36,911 nt of DNA from CAZUCD01 sp964618855. GTDB taxonomy: Bacteria; Sumerlaeota; Sumerlaeia; SLMS01; JANRJK01. Numbering within the stretch: position 1 is the first letter of the stretch; each line of letters starts with the position of its first letter. The notes under the pieces are model-generated. The model saw only the letters and a list, made by a program, of their open reading frames with translations. It was not told the origin of the DNA and did no database searches. Both the position numbers and the translations under genes were made by a program. This document shows positions 25,624 through 34,016 of the stretch, piece by piece. The stretch is from positions 1 through 36,911 of the forward strand of contig CAZUCD010000015.1 of NCBI GenBank assembly GCA_964618855.1. Reading direction: 5' to 3'.

Positions 25624-26856
25624 CTACTTGCCGACGTGCTTCGGAAGGTCGAAGAGGGGCAGGTAGAGCGCGATGACGATCGTGCCGACGATGATGCCAA
25701 GGAACACGATGAGGATGGGCTCGAGGATCGAGGTGAGCGCATTCACCGTGTCGTTCACGTCGCGCTCATAGGCCTCGGCGACCTTGTTGAGCATGGCGTC
25801 GATGGCGCCGGTTTCCTCGCCGACGGCGACCATGTGGACGACCAACGGGGGGAAGACCTGGGACTCGCGGAGGGGCTCATGGATCGACTCGCCGTCCTTG
25901 ACCGAGTTGTAGACCTTGTCCATGGCACGGGCGATGACTTCGTTGCCTGAGGTGTCGCGGACGATGTCCAGTGCCTGGAGGATCGGCACGCCGGATTGGA
26001 CTAGCGTCGCAAGGGTGCCGGCGAAGCGCACGATGGCCACCTTGCGCAGGAGCAGCCCGAACACCGGGAGCTTCAGCTTGATGCGGTCGAACACGTGCTT
26101 CCCCTCGCGGGTCCCCTCGATCTTCGTGTAGATGAACCAGAGGAGGAAGACGGCGACGGCGATCTTCCATGTTTCGTGGAGGATCAGGTTGGATGCCCAC
26201 ACGAGCTGCTGCGTCAACCACGGCAGTTCGGCGCCCATCTGCGCGAAGATGTCCACGAACTTCGGGACGATCTTCCACAGGATGAAGGTAACGATGAGGA
26301 TGGCGAGGCCGCCGACGACGACGGGGTACATCATGGCGGACTTGACCTTCGAGATGAGCGCGGCGCGCTTCTCGAGGAACTCGGCGATCTTGTTCAGAAC
26401 GGCCTCGAGCACACCGCCAATCTCCCCGGCGCGCACCATGTTCACGTACAGGTTGTCGAAGATCTTCGGGTGGCGGGCCATCGCCTCGGAAAGGGAGGAG
26501 CCGCCCTCGATGTCCTTGGCAATCGCGTTGATCTTCTCGCGGAAGATGATCGACTCGACCTGCTCCTGAAGGATCATGAGCGAGCGGATGATGGGAAGCC
26601 CAGCGTCGATGAGGGTGGCGAGTTGGCGCGTGAACGTCATGATGTGGCGGGACTTCACGCGGTGGAAGATGAGGCGCAGGCCGGGGAGCGCGAAGATGTC
26701 CGCGTTGGCGCCCCCCTTCTTGTGGATGACGACCTTGAGGGGGTAGTACCCCATGTTGCGGAGCTTTTCGACGATGACTTCCTCGTTGGCGGCGTCGATG
26801 GTGCCGCGCACCTGCTTGCCGCCCTTGTCGAGCGCTTCGTAGTAAAACTCGGCCAT
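25624..26856 (-). CDS. pilC: Type IV pilus / type II secretion inner-membrane platform protein (PilC/GspF)
   Basis: This 410-residue protein has normal length and full PilC/GspF architecture. An N-terminal 'FYYEALDKGGKQVRGTIDA' block (4-22) comes first, with two T2SF domains (about 70-195 and 270-395). Each domain carries its 'FtRQLATLIDAGLPI' or 'FAGTLATLVQSGVPI' signature and a 'GE.tG.l..mL...a' motif. Three membrane segments lie near 172-192, 225-243 and 378-400. It is the inner-membrane platform on which the PilB/PilT-type ATPase acts during pilus or pseudopilus assembly. No ATPase, pilin or secretin gene is in the window, so it is an orphan. It lies 110 bases downstream of the receiver-kinase gene on the same strand, and GGAG precedes the ATG. 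Confidence 0.94.
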   Translation of the reverse strand: MAEFYYEALDKGGKQVRGTIDAANEEVIVEKLRNMGYYPLKVVIHKKGGANADIFALPGLRLIFHRVKSRHIMTFTRQLATLIDAGLPIIRSLMILQEQVESIIFREKINAIAKDIEGGSSLSEAMARHPKIFDNLYVNMVRAGEIGGVLEAVLNKIAEFLEKRAALISKVKSAMMYPVVVGGLAILIVTFILWKIVPKFVDIFAQMGAELPWLTQQLVWASNLILHETWKIAVAVFLLWFIYTKIEGTREGKHVFDRIKLKLPVFGLLLRKVAIVRFAGTLATLVQSGVPILQALDIVRDTSGNEVIARAMDKVYNSVKDGESIHEPLRESQVFPPLVVHMVAVGEETGAIDAMLNKVAEAYERDVNDTVNALTSILEPILIVFLGIIVGTIVIALYLPLFDLPKHVGK

Positions 26857-26903
26857 GGAACTTGCTCCGTTTCGCCGGTCCGTAGCGGCCCGCGCGACTG
26901 CCC

Positions 26904-26935
26904 TTGATAAGGGGCCGGGGACGGGGTTCTGTCAA
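26904..26935 (-). promoter_or_regulatory. Possible sigma-70-type promoter for pilC
   Basis: On the minus strand a perfect TTGACA (26935-26930) is followed after 20 bases by TATCAA (26909-26904), about 47 bases before the pilC start. The spacing is longer than the usual 16-18 bases, so this is a weak candidate. Confidence 0.3.
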
Positions 26936-26966
26936 GCGCGGGAACGGGGAATCTTTCGGCGCCCGG

Positions 26967-28277
26967 TCAGTAGCCGAGGGCGACGGCGCCGAGGAGGGCG
27001 CGGCGAGCCTCCTCCGCGGACTGGTATCGAGCTGCGGGGTCCTGCGCGTAGCACTTCTCGATGGCGCGGGAGAGCTTGAGGGGGACGAATCGGCTGCGTT
27101 CGGCGGCAGGCACGACCCCGGGGATGCCCCTGCGCGACCCCGTGACCATCGACCACAGGGTGAGTCCGAGCGAGAAAACGTCGCTTCGCGCGTCCGCGGG
27201 CTGTCCCGCGGCGACTTCCGGCGCCATGAAGTAGGGCGTGCCGATCACCTGCCCGTAGTGCGTGATCGTCAGTTCCTCCTTCGTCCGGGGGGGGCGGCTG
27301 ATGCCGAAGTCTGTCAGCTTCACCTTGCCGTTGGAGGCGAGGAGCACGTTCGTGGGCTTGATGTCGCGATGCACGACACCCTCGCCGTGAAGGTAGGTGA
27401 TGGCGCGGCAAAGCTGGTCGATGACTTCGACCTGACGCTCCGGGGGCATGGTCTCATGCTCGGTGCCCGCAAGCATCGACTGGAGGGACGGCCCGTCGAC
27501 GAACTCCATCGCGATGTAGATGGTGTGTTCGCGCTCCCCCATGTCGAAGACCTGGACAACATTGGGATGGTTGAGGCGGGCCATGATGCGTGCCTCACGG
27601 CGGAACCTCATGCGTATCTCCTGGTCCCGGCCCGCTTCGGACAGGAGCACCTTGATGGCGACCGTGCGGTCGAGGCTGCGCTGCACAGCCCGGTAGACGT
27701 TGCCGAACCCGCCCGAGCCGATGACCTCCTGGAGCTCGTACCCGCCAAACATGGTGCCGAGGTGGCGCTTCGCCTCCTCGGCGCGGCGCACCGCGGGGCT
27801 GGCCGTCGGGGCCTCCACGGTCGAGGTCAGAGCGCGACCGCGGAAGTTTGCCTCCGTGTCCTGCATGCGCGCGTCGGAATCTATGGCGGAGTCCCCGGCC
27901 ATGCCGAGGAGTCCCCTGATCGTCTCGATGAGCAGCTTGGGGTCGAAGGGCTTGGAGAGGTAGGCGTTGGGGCCGATGCCGAGGGTGTCGAGTTCGCGCC
28001 GCTTCGAGTCCGCGATCCCCGAAACCACAACCACGGGGATCCAGGAATGCCGGGGCGAGGACCTCACCATGCGGCACACTTCCTCACCCGCGAGTCCCGG
28101 CAGATTCAGGTCGAGGAGGATGATGTCCGGGGGTGTTGCGAGCACTGTGCGCAGCCCCTCCAATCCATCATAGCACGTCGTGACCTCGGCATCGAGGACA
28201 TCGTTCACGACCTGCTTGAGGATCATCGCATCGGTTCTGGAATCCTCGATGACCGCAACCTTGATGGGGGGCTTCAT
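26967..28277 (-). CDS. Receiver domain fused to a Ser/Thr protein kinase
   Basis: This 436-residue two-domain protein starts with a receiver (1-125): acidic pocket Glu11/Asp12, phospho-acceptor Asp56 in 'IILLDLNLPG', Ser86 and Lys109 in 'LSKPF'. A 45-residue linker follows, then a complete Hanks-type kinase (about 178-430). The kinase shows glycine loop GSGGFG (187-192), Lys209, HRD (303-305) with Asn310, DFG (323-325), 'GTPYFMAPE' (346-354) and the 'DVFSLGLTLW' helix. All catalytic residues are present, unlike the kinase at the left end of the window. Its ATG overlaps the stop of the hybrid histidine kinase (ATGA), so it is very likely the output of that phosphorelay. It has no membrane segment and should be cytoplasmic. 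Confidence 0.94.
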   Translation of the reverse strand: MKPPIKVAVIEDSRTDAMILKQVVNDVLDAEVTTCYDGLEGLRTVLATPPDIILLDLNLPGLAGEEVCRMVRSSPRHSWIPVVVVSGIADSKRRELDTLGIGPNAYLSKPFDPKLLIETIRGLLGMAGDSAIDSDARMQDTEANFRGRALTSTVEAPTASPAVRRAEEAKRHLGTMFGGYELQEVIGSGGFGNVYRAVQRSLDRTVAIKVLLSEAGRDQEIRMRFRREARIMARLNHPNVVQVFDMGEREHTIYIAMEFVDGPSLQSMLAGTEHETMPPERQVEVIDQLCRAITYLHGEGVVHRDIKPTNVLLASNGKVKLTDFGISRPPRTKEELTITHYGQVIGTPYFMAPEVAAGQPADARSDVFSLGLTLWSMVTGSRRGIPGVVPAAERSRFVPLKLSRAIEKCYAQDPAARYQSAEEARRALLGAVALGY

Positions 28278-31200
28278 GGGGCGAGGGGCTTTCCCTCGGC
28301 GAGACCTTGCGGGATGGCTGGGAATCGGGCGGAGACCTGTTGCTCGACGCGCTCGAGTTCGCGGACTAGGGCGGAGATCATGAAGGGGTCGATCTTGTCC
28401 GGCTCACTCTTCAGGAGGCGCTCGAACTCTCCTGCGAGACGGGAGAGGTGTTCGGCTCCTGCATTGGCGGACGCTCCCTTGAGGGTATGTGCCGCCCGGA
28501 GCACTTCCCTATTCGAGCCTTGCATGGCGTGTGCCTGAATCGTGGACACATAGCATCGGGCTTGGGACACGAATTCCGTGTAGAACTCGACCATGAAGCT
28601 CGGGTTCCCGGCACAGATTGTCTCAATTCGAGACCAGTCGAGCGACTTGCTGACCGGGGCGGCTGGTTTGTCCAGGGATGCTTCGCCCGGAGCACGCATG
28701 GACACCCACTTGTCCACAGCCCGCTCAAAATTCACCTGCTCGATGGGTTTCGAGAGGAAGTCATCGATGCCGACCGCGGCGCACCTCTCGCGGTCCTCGC
28801 CGAGGGCATTGGCGGTGATCGCGATGATGGGGACCTGAGAACGCTTGCCGTCCATGGTCCGAATGCGCCGGCTGGCCTCAATCCCGTCGAGTTCCGGCAT
28901 CATGCAGTCCATGAGGATGAGGTCGTAGGGGAAGCGCTCCGCGTTGCTGACGGCCTCGAGGCCGTTGGAGACGATGTCGATGGAGCCAACACCCATGCGC
29001 TGGAGGAGCAACTTGGTGACTTTTTGGTTAACGATGTTGTCCTCGGCAATCAGGACGCGGGCTTGGGCGAGGCGCTCCGAGGATGAGAGCCGGCGGATGA
29101 CGACGCTCTGACGTGAGGAGGAGCCCGGCGTGCTGAGGGTCGCGCATCGTGCGATCACGCGGAATGCGCGCGATGGGGAGAGTGGCTTTGCAAGGCGTTC
29201 GCGGAAGGGGTCCGAGCCGTTGGCTGCTGGGGACATGTCCGCATGGCGTGCGCCCATGAGGATGAACTGTGCGGCGCAAGAGGGGAAGGCGGCGCGGATC
29301 GCCGCGACCAGGTCGCCGGGCGCGCCCGGGACCATCGAGGAGTCCACGAGCACGAGGTCGAAGGTCTCGCCCTGCGCGAGTGCCCCGCGCATGGCCTCCA
29401 GCGCGCCCTCCTCGGTCTGGGCGCAAAGGGTCGTAGCGCCGCGCTCCCCCGCCATCTCCGCGATGAGGGCACTGTTCTCCGTGTCGGGGTCGACGACCAA
29501 GAGCCGGACGTCGCGCACGTTGTCGGCTTCGGCGCCGCCCGTGGGGGCCGGCGATGCGGCCGACTCGCGGAGGGGCAGCTCGAGCGTGAACTCGGAGCCC
29601 TCTCCTTCGCGGCTCTGCGCGGTGATGGCGCCCCCCATGAGTTCCGCGAGCCCGCGCGAGATCGCGAGGCCCAGGCCTGTTCCCCCGAACCGCCGTGCCG
29701 TCGAGGCCTCCCCCTGCGAGAAGGGCTGGAAGAGCGCGCCGAGCACGCCCGGGGGCATGCCGATGCCGGAGTCGCGGACGGAGAACCTGACGCGACCCTC
29801 CCCCGCCAGCGTGACGCGCACGGTGACGCCGCCGCGCGGGGTGAACTTGATCGCGTTCGAGCACAGGTTCAGGAGCACCTGCCGCACGCGTGTGGGGTCC
29901 CCGAACACCGTGCGCGGAACCCGCGCGGAGATCAGCAGGCGCAGGGAGATCGACGCTTCCTGCGCGCGCACGGCAAGGAGTTCGGTCACTTCCTCGACGC
30001 ACCTCCACAGGTCGAAGTCGAGGTTCTCGAGTTCGACGCGCCCGGCCTCCACCTTCGAGAAGTCGAGGATCTCGTTGATGATCTCGAGGAGACTCTCGCC
30101 CGAGCGGCGGATGGTTTCCACCTGGTCGAGCTGCGAGGGTGAAAGCTGGGTGTCGGCCAGGATTCCCGCCATGCCAATGACGCCGTTCATGGGCGTGCGA
30201 ATCTCGTGGCTCATGCGGGCGAGGAAGCGCGACTTCGCGGCGTTGGCGGCCTCTGCGGCGTCGCGGGCTGCGGCCAGTTCCCCCACGTGGCGGCAGCGTG
30301 CAATCGCCATCGAGGCGCGCACGGCCAGCGCCGAGAGGAAGTCCACGTCATCGGCGGTGTAGTCTCGCGGGTGCCTGTCGAGGGCGTACAGGATTCCGAC
30401 GGGGCGATCCTCCACGACGAGGGTGACGCCGACGTAGGCGTGGACGCCGCTCGCCTCCATCAGGGGATTCGCCCCGAAGGGGTCCCGGTCGCGTCGGGTG
30501 ACGACCATCGGCTTCAGGTTCTCGATGATCCACTGGGAGGCTCCCCCGCGCCGCCTCGGGCCGAAGGACGGGTCGTTGATGGGCTGGCCGGGCACGGTGG
30601 TGGAGCGGATCGTGAAGCGGTCCTCCGCCTCGTCCAGCGTGACGACGCTGGCGCCCGCGCTGGCAGGGAGCAGGTCGTGGGCAAGGTGCGCGATGCGCTC
30701 GAAGAGGGGCTGGAGCTCGCTCGGCTCGCTGATCGAGAGCTGCGAGTGCGCGAGCGCCGCCTGCCGGCGGTGCTGCTGCTCGAGGGCCATGTGGGCTTCG
30801 TGGCTGTCGGTCCAGTCCTGCGCGGCGGCGTACACGACGCCGTCCTCCGGGAAGGAGCGCATCGTCCAAAGGAAGTGGCGCCACTTCCCCGTGCCGTCGC
30901 GGAGGCGGACGCGCAGCTCGCGGATCGAGATGCCACCGCGCAGGCCCGCGAGCGCCTGCTCGAAGGTCGCGCGGTCGTCCGGATGGACGCGCGGGAGGAT
31001 CCCCTCCTCCGCCAGGCGCGCCCGGGTCAGGCCAAGGCTCGTCTCCCACATGTCGTTCGCGTGGCGGAACCGTCCGTCGAGGTCGAGGATGGCGAGGTTG
31101 TCCAGCGAGTGCGTGAAGAAGCTCTCAAGTTCCCGGGAGAGGCGCCTCGGCTCCGTCACGTCCGTGCCGACGCACACGAGGCGCACCCCAGCCTCCGACG

Positions 31201-32470
31201 TGGGCAGGCGGGTGGCGTGCACGTCGACCGTGCGCGGGCCAACGCGGACGTCCCTGCGGAGCGGTTCGCCGGCGCAGACCGAGCGCACGTCGTCCGCCGT
31301 CATGATCGGGCCGCCGCCGATCGAAGCGATGGACGCGCCCTCCGCCTGGCCCGCGGAGATGCCCAGTATGCCGAGCGTGTCCCCTCCCGCACGCCGGATG
31401 ATCCCTCCATCGTCGAGAACGAGGAACACCATCGGGGCGGAGGACAGGATGGCGTCTAGTTCGACGCGGGCCAGTCGGAGCTGCTCCTCCGCGGCCTTCG
31501 CGAGCGAAATGTCGAGCACGATGCCGTCGAACCTAAGCTCACCCGACGCGGGGTCGCGCACGGCCCGCCCACGGTCCCGAACCCACCTGACCTCGCCGTC
31601 AGGCCGGACGATCCGGTACTCCTCCTCCACATACCCGAGTTTCTCGAGGCGGTCCGTGTACGTTGCCACCCGCGCACGGTCCTCGGGGTGGACCACGGAC
31701 AGCCAGAGCGATGGGTCGGCCTCGAAGTCGCGTATGCTCCGCCCGTAGACGTTCTGGGCGGACGGTGTCATGTAGACCGGTTCCTTCGAGTTGTGGACAC
31801 CGGACCAGACCACCTCCTCCATGGACTCGAGGATCGTCTGGAGACGCCGCTCCCGGAGACGGAGCTCGGACTCCAGGCTCCGCTGCTCATCCAGCCTGAG
31901 GAGGTGCGCACGCAACAGTATCGTTACCGCAAAGGTGACCCCGCCCCCGAAGGTTGAGAACAGCAGCAGCAGCCTCCAAAGGGTGGCCAGACGCTGCGAG
32001 ACCCTGCCCTGCTCCCCCCTGAGGCGGAGCACCTCGCCATCGACGCCTTCCACGATGCCCGCGACCAATCGCGCGGCATCCCGGGCGGTTTCGTCGGCGC
32101 CGTCCACGGCGACCTGCCGCGACTCCATGCGCGCCAGCCCAGCCTCGGCGGCATCGAGAACTTCGATGGTGGAGGGGTCCTGCCCCTGGGCCTTCCTTGC
32201 GAGCGCGAGCGCAGCGCGGCACTCCTCGACACGGATCCGCCATTGTCCGGCGCGCTCGGCGCCCCTTGCGGGGAGCTCCAACGGCGCGATTCCCAGGCGC
32301 GAAAACTCCCCCGAGAGCCGCGAAAGACTCCCAATGAGCGCGCTGCGGCCGGCTACGTTGTCCTGAATGCGGACGAGTTCGACCCACAGCCAGACGTTCA
32401 GGCCGACGAGAATGGCAGGGAGGACAAAGATCAGCCGCCCGCGATACCACTTTGAGGTCCCGCTGCTCAT
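28274..32470 (-). CDS. Hybrid sensor histidine kinase, PAS3-GAF-HisKA-HATPase-REC2-HPt
   Basis: The start at ATG 32470 gives 1398 residues; longer in-frame extensions have no membrane start. Two membrane helices (about 12-32 and 163-187) enclose a 130-residue periplasmic sensor. Next come three PAS domains (about 205-330, 332-445, 446-560), a GAF domain (about 585-725) and HisKA with His755 in 'MSHEIRTP'. The HATPase has its N-box near 868-876, DSGIGMP (900-906) and GTGLGL (930-935). The first receiver (987-1110) keeps Asp1043 and Lys1095, but its acidic pair reads Asp-Pro (994-995) and the switch residue is Gly. The second receiver (1137-1255) is intact (Glu1143/Asp1144, Asp1188, Thr1219, Lys1241). 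A C-terminal HPt carries His1328 in 'AAHTLKGAS'. Phosphate should therefore run His755, Asp1188, His1328, and then to the co-encoded receiver-kinase. Confidence 0.95.
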   Translation of the reverse strand: MSSGTSKWYRGRLIFVLPAILVGLNVWLWVELVRIQDNVAGRSALIGSLSRLSGEFSRLGIAPLELPARGAERAGQWRIRVEECRAALALARKAQGQDPSTIEVLDAAEAGLARMESRQVAVDGADETARDAARLVAGIVEGVDGEVLRLRGEQGRVSQRLATLWRLLLLFSTFGGGVTFAVTILLRAHLLRLDEQRSLESELRLRERRLQTILESMEEVVWSGVHNSKEPVYMTPSAQNVYGRSIRDFEADPSLWLSVVHPEDRARVATYTDRLEKLGYVEEEYRIVRPDGEVRWVRDRGRAVRDPASGELRFDGIVLDISLAKAAEEQLRLARVELDAILSSAPMVFLVLDDGGIIRRAGGDTLGILGISAGQAEGASIASIGGGPIMTADDVRSVCAGEPLRRDVRVGPRTVDVHATRLPTSEAGVRLVCVGTDVTEPRRLSRELESFFTHSLDNLAILDLDGRFRHANDMWETSLGLTRARLAEEGILPRVHPDDRATFEQALAGLRGGISIRELRVRLRDGTGKWRHFLWTMRSFPEDGVVYAAAQDWTDSHEAHMALEQQHRRQAALAHSQLSISEPSELQPLFERIAHLAHDLLPASAGASVVTLDEAEDRFTIRSTTVPGQPINDPSFGPRRRGGASQWIIENLKPMVVTRRDRDPFGANPLMEASGVHAYVGVTLVVEDRPVGILYALDRHPRDYTADDVDFLSALAVRASMAIARCRHVGELAAARDAAEAANAAKSRFLARMSHEIRTPMNGVIGMAGILADTQLSPSQLDQVETIRRSGESLLEIINEILDFSKVEAGRVELENLDFDLWRCVEEVTELLAVRAQEASISLRLLISARVPRTVFGDPTRVRQVLLNLCSNAIKFTPRGGVTVRVTLAGEGRVRFSVRDSGIGMPPGVLGALFQPFSQGEASTARRFGGTGLGLAISRGLAELMGGAITAQSREGEGSEFTLELPLRESAASPAPTGGAEADNVRDVRLLVVDPDTENSALIAEMAGERGATTLCAQTEEGALEAMRGALAQGETFDLVLVDSSMVPGAPGDLVAAIRAAFPSCAAQFILMGARHADMSPAANGSDPFRERLAKPLSPSRAFRVIARCATLSTPGSSSRQSVVIRRLSSSERLAQARVLIAEDNIVNQKVTKLLLQRMGVGSIDIVSNGLEAVSNAERFPYDLILMDCMMPELDGIEASRRIRTMDGKRSQVPIIAITANALGEDRERCAAVGIDDFLSKPIEQVNFERAVDKWVSMRAPGEASLDKPAAPVSKSLDWSRIETICAGNPSFMVEFYTEFVSQARCYVSTIQAHAMQGSNREVLRAAHTLKGASANAGAEHLSRLAGEFERLLKSEPDKIDPFMISALVRELERVEQQVSARFPAIPQGLAEGKPLAP

Positions 32471-32596
32471 CGTTCCGGTCCGTCGTCCCGGGGGTGATCC
32501 GAGGCATGGATACCAACGAACATCAAGGCAGTTGCAGGTTTCGTTCCCAAATCCTGTCCCGTTGCCCCGCCGGGGGGGACGGAGCTGACTCGGCCC

Positions 32597-33103
32597 ATGA
32601 GCCCGGATCCCGACAGTCCAACGAAGCGCCCCCCCTCCCCCGCCGAGGCCCGGGAAATCGAGTCGATCCTCGCCCACTTTGGTCCCGAGGACAATCGCGC
32701 CCGCATCTACGAGTTGCTGAACGGGCAGTTGTCGCTGATCTACGGGCGGGCGACCTCGCTCGTCCAGATCGCCAGCGTCGTTATCACGGTGACGGGCTTT
32801 TCGGGGCGCATCATCGCGGATACGAGCCCCATCGCGCAGGCTCTGGTGATAGGCGGCGTCTCCATGGTGAGCCTTGCCGCGGCGGCGGCGCTGGTGTTCG
32901 TGCTCCCCGTCAGGTGGATCACCCTATCCATGCACCTGCCCGTGAGGGCCTGGGTCCTCGGCGTGGTTCGGCGGCGCGAGTTGAAGGTGCGAGCGATCAA
33001 GGTGGCGACGGGGCTCCTGATCGTCGGGATGGTGATGTACATCGCGGCCATCGCGCTGATGCTGGCTGATCCGGCGGCGGCGGAACTGACCCGGGTGCGG
33101 TAG
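32597..33103 (+). CDS. Small membrane protein of unknown function
   Basis: I do not recognise this 168-residue protein. The N-terminal 45 residues are hydrophilic ('SPAEAREIESILAHFG', then 'RARIYELLNGQLSLIYGRATSL'). Three membrane helices follow at about 54-75, 83-107 and 137-160. A basic loop ('VVRRRELKVRAIKVATG') lies before the last one. The gene is divergent from the hybrid histidine kinase (126 bases) and convergent with the next membrane gene, with four bases between stops. GGAG near 32579 is rather far from the ATG. It could be a signalling partner of the kinase, but nothing in the sequence shows this. Confidence 0.72.
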   Translation: MSPDPDSPTKRPPSPAEAREIESILAHFGPEDNRARIYELLNGQLSLIYGRATSLVQIASVVITVTGFSGRIIADTSPIAQALVIGGVSMVSLAAAAALVFVLPVRWITLSMHLPVRAWVLGVVRRRELKVRAIKVATGLLIVGMVMYIAAIALMLADPAAAELTRVR

Positions 33104-33107
33104 GGGG

Positions 33108-34016
33108 CTACTCCCAGCCGAGGCGCGCGCGGCACTCGGCCTCGCCCCGGCCCAGGATGCGTTGCCAGGCGCGCCTCATCATGAGCAGGCGGAGGGCGGC
33201 GCCGGCGAGTTCGATCGCGGCATGGACCGAGAACAGCACGGCGTCCGGAGGCGCGATCCGCACCCATCCGGCAATGGCCGTGGGCGCCTCCCATCGAACC
33301 ACGTAGCTGCCCATGGCGGAAAGGACCAGCACCGTGGTGAGGAGCACGGGCGCGGGTCCCGTTGCACCGATGGCCGCGTTGATGCTGGCCCGCGCGAGGA
33401 AGCCCGCAGCGAAGTTCACCACCATCGCGGCCATCATCGCGAGCGCCGCTGCCTTCGCGGCCAGGGAGAGCTGCACCCCCGGGCGCAGGACCGGCACGTA
33501 ACCCGTCACCAGAGCCAGACGCGAGGAGTTGATCGCCTGCGAGGCCGACTGCATGGGATCGAGGATCGCCCATGCGAGAAACACGGCCACGGTCAATGCC
33601 AGGAGCAGCGCAAAGGCCCCGCCCACCAGGATCCTGCCATGCATCGCCGCGGCGATCCTCCGCCAACCGAGGCCAGACATGAGCAGGTCCCCGAGGATCG
33701 GGGACCGGTCGATTCTGAAGCGCGCGCCTACCCCCGCCGCCGGGGCACCGAACGCCGCCATGAGAAGCAGGTAGTTTGAAACGTCCGCGGCCAGCGCGAG
33801 CGGTTCGCCCGCGCCGACCTCCATGTCGTGCGCGCGGGCGTGCAGCGTGCCCGCAACCCATAGCAACACGACGACCGGAAGGGTCCACCACGCGACGACG
33901 GGGAGCGAATCACGCCAGCAGATTCGCCCTCCCCCGCCCCGGCCGAGCGCCACTCGCAGCACGAGCGGATTTCCCCGGTCGAACGACTCGGACCATGCAA
34001 TCGGCAGGATGCTCAA
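33108..34016 (-). CDS. Polytopic membrane protein of unknown function
   Basis: This 302-residue protein is read from TTG 34016, which overlaps the glycosyltransferase stop as TTGA; no ATG fits the start of the conserved-looking region. Six membrane helices can be placed: near 40-57, 79-96, 122-146, 182-203, 211-232 and 255-275. Their spacing resembles ABC-2-type or Yip1-type membrane proteins, without a decisive motif. The N-terminus (about 1-35) is soluble. Translation is probably coupled to the upstream GT39-like gene, so a shared role in envelope or polymer export is possible. No ATPase is adjacent. Confidence 0.7.
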   Translation of the reverse strand: MSILPIAWSESFDRGNPLVLRVALGRGGGGRICWRDSLPVVAWWTLPVVVLLWVAGTLHARAHDMEVGAGEPLALAADVSNYLLLMAAFGAPAAGVGARFRIDRSPILGDLLMSGLGWRRIAAAMHGRILVGGAFALLLALTVAVFLAWAILDPMQSASQAINSSRLALVTGYVPVLRPGVQLSLAAKAAALAMMAAMVVNFAAGFLARASINAAIGATGPAPVLLTTVLVLSAMGSYVVRWEAPTAIAGWVRIAPPDAVLFSVHAAIELAGAALRLLMMRRAWQRILGRGEAECRARLGWE

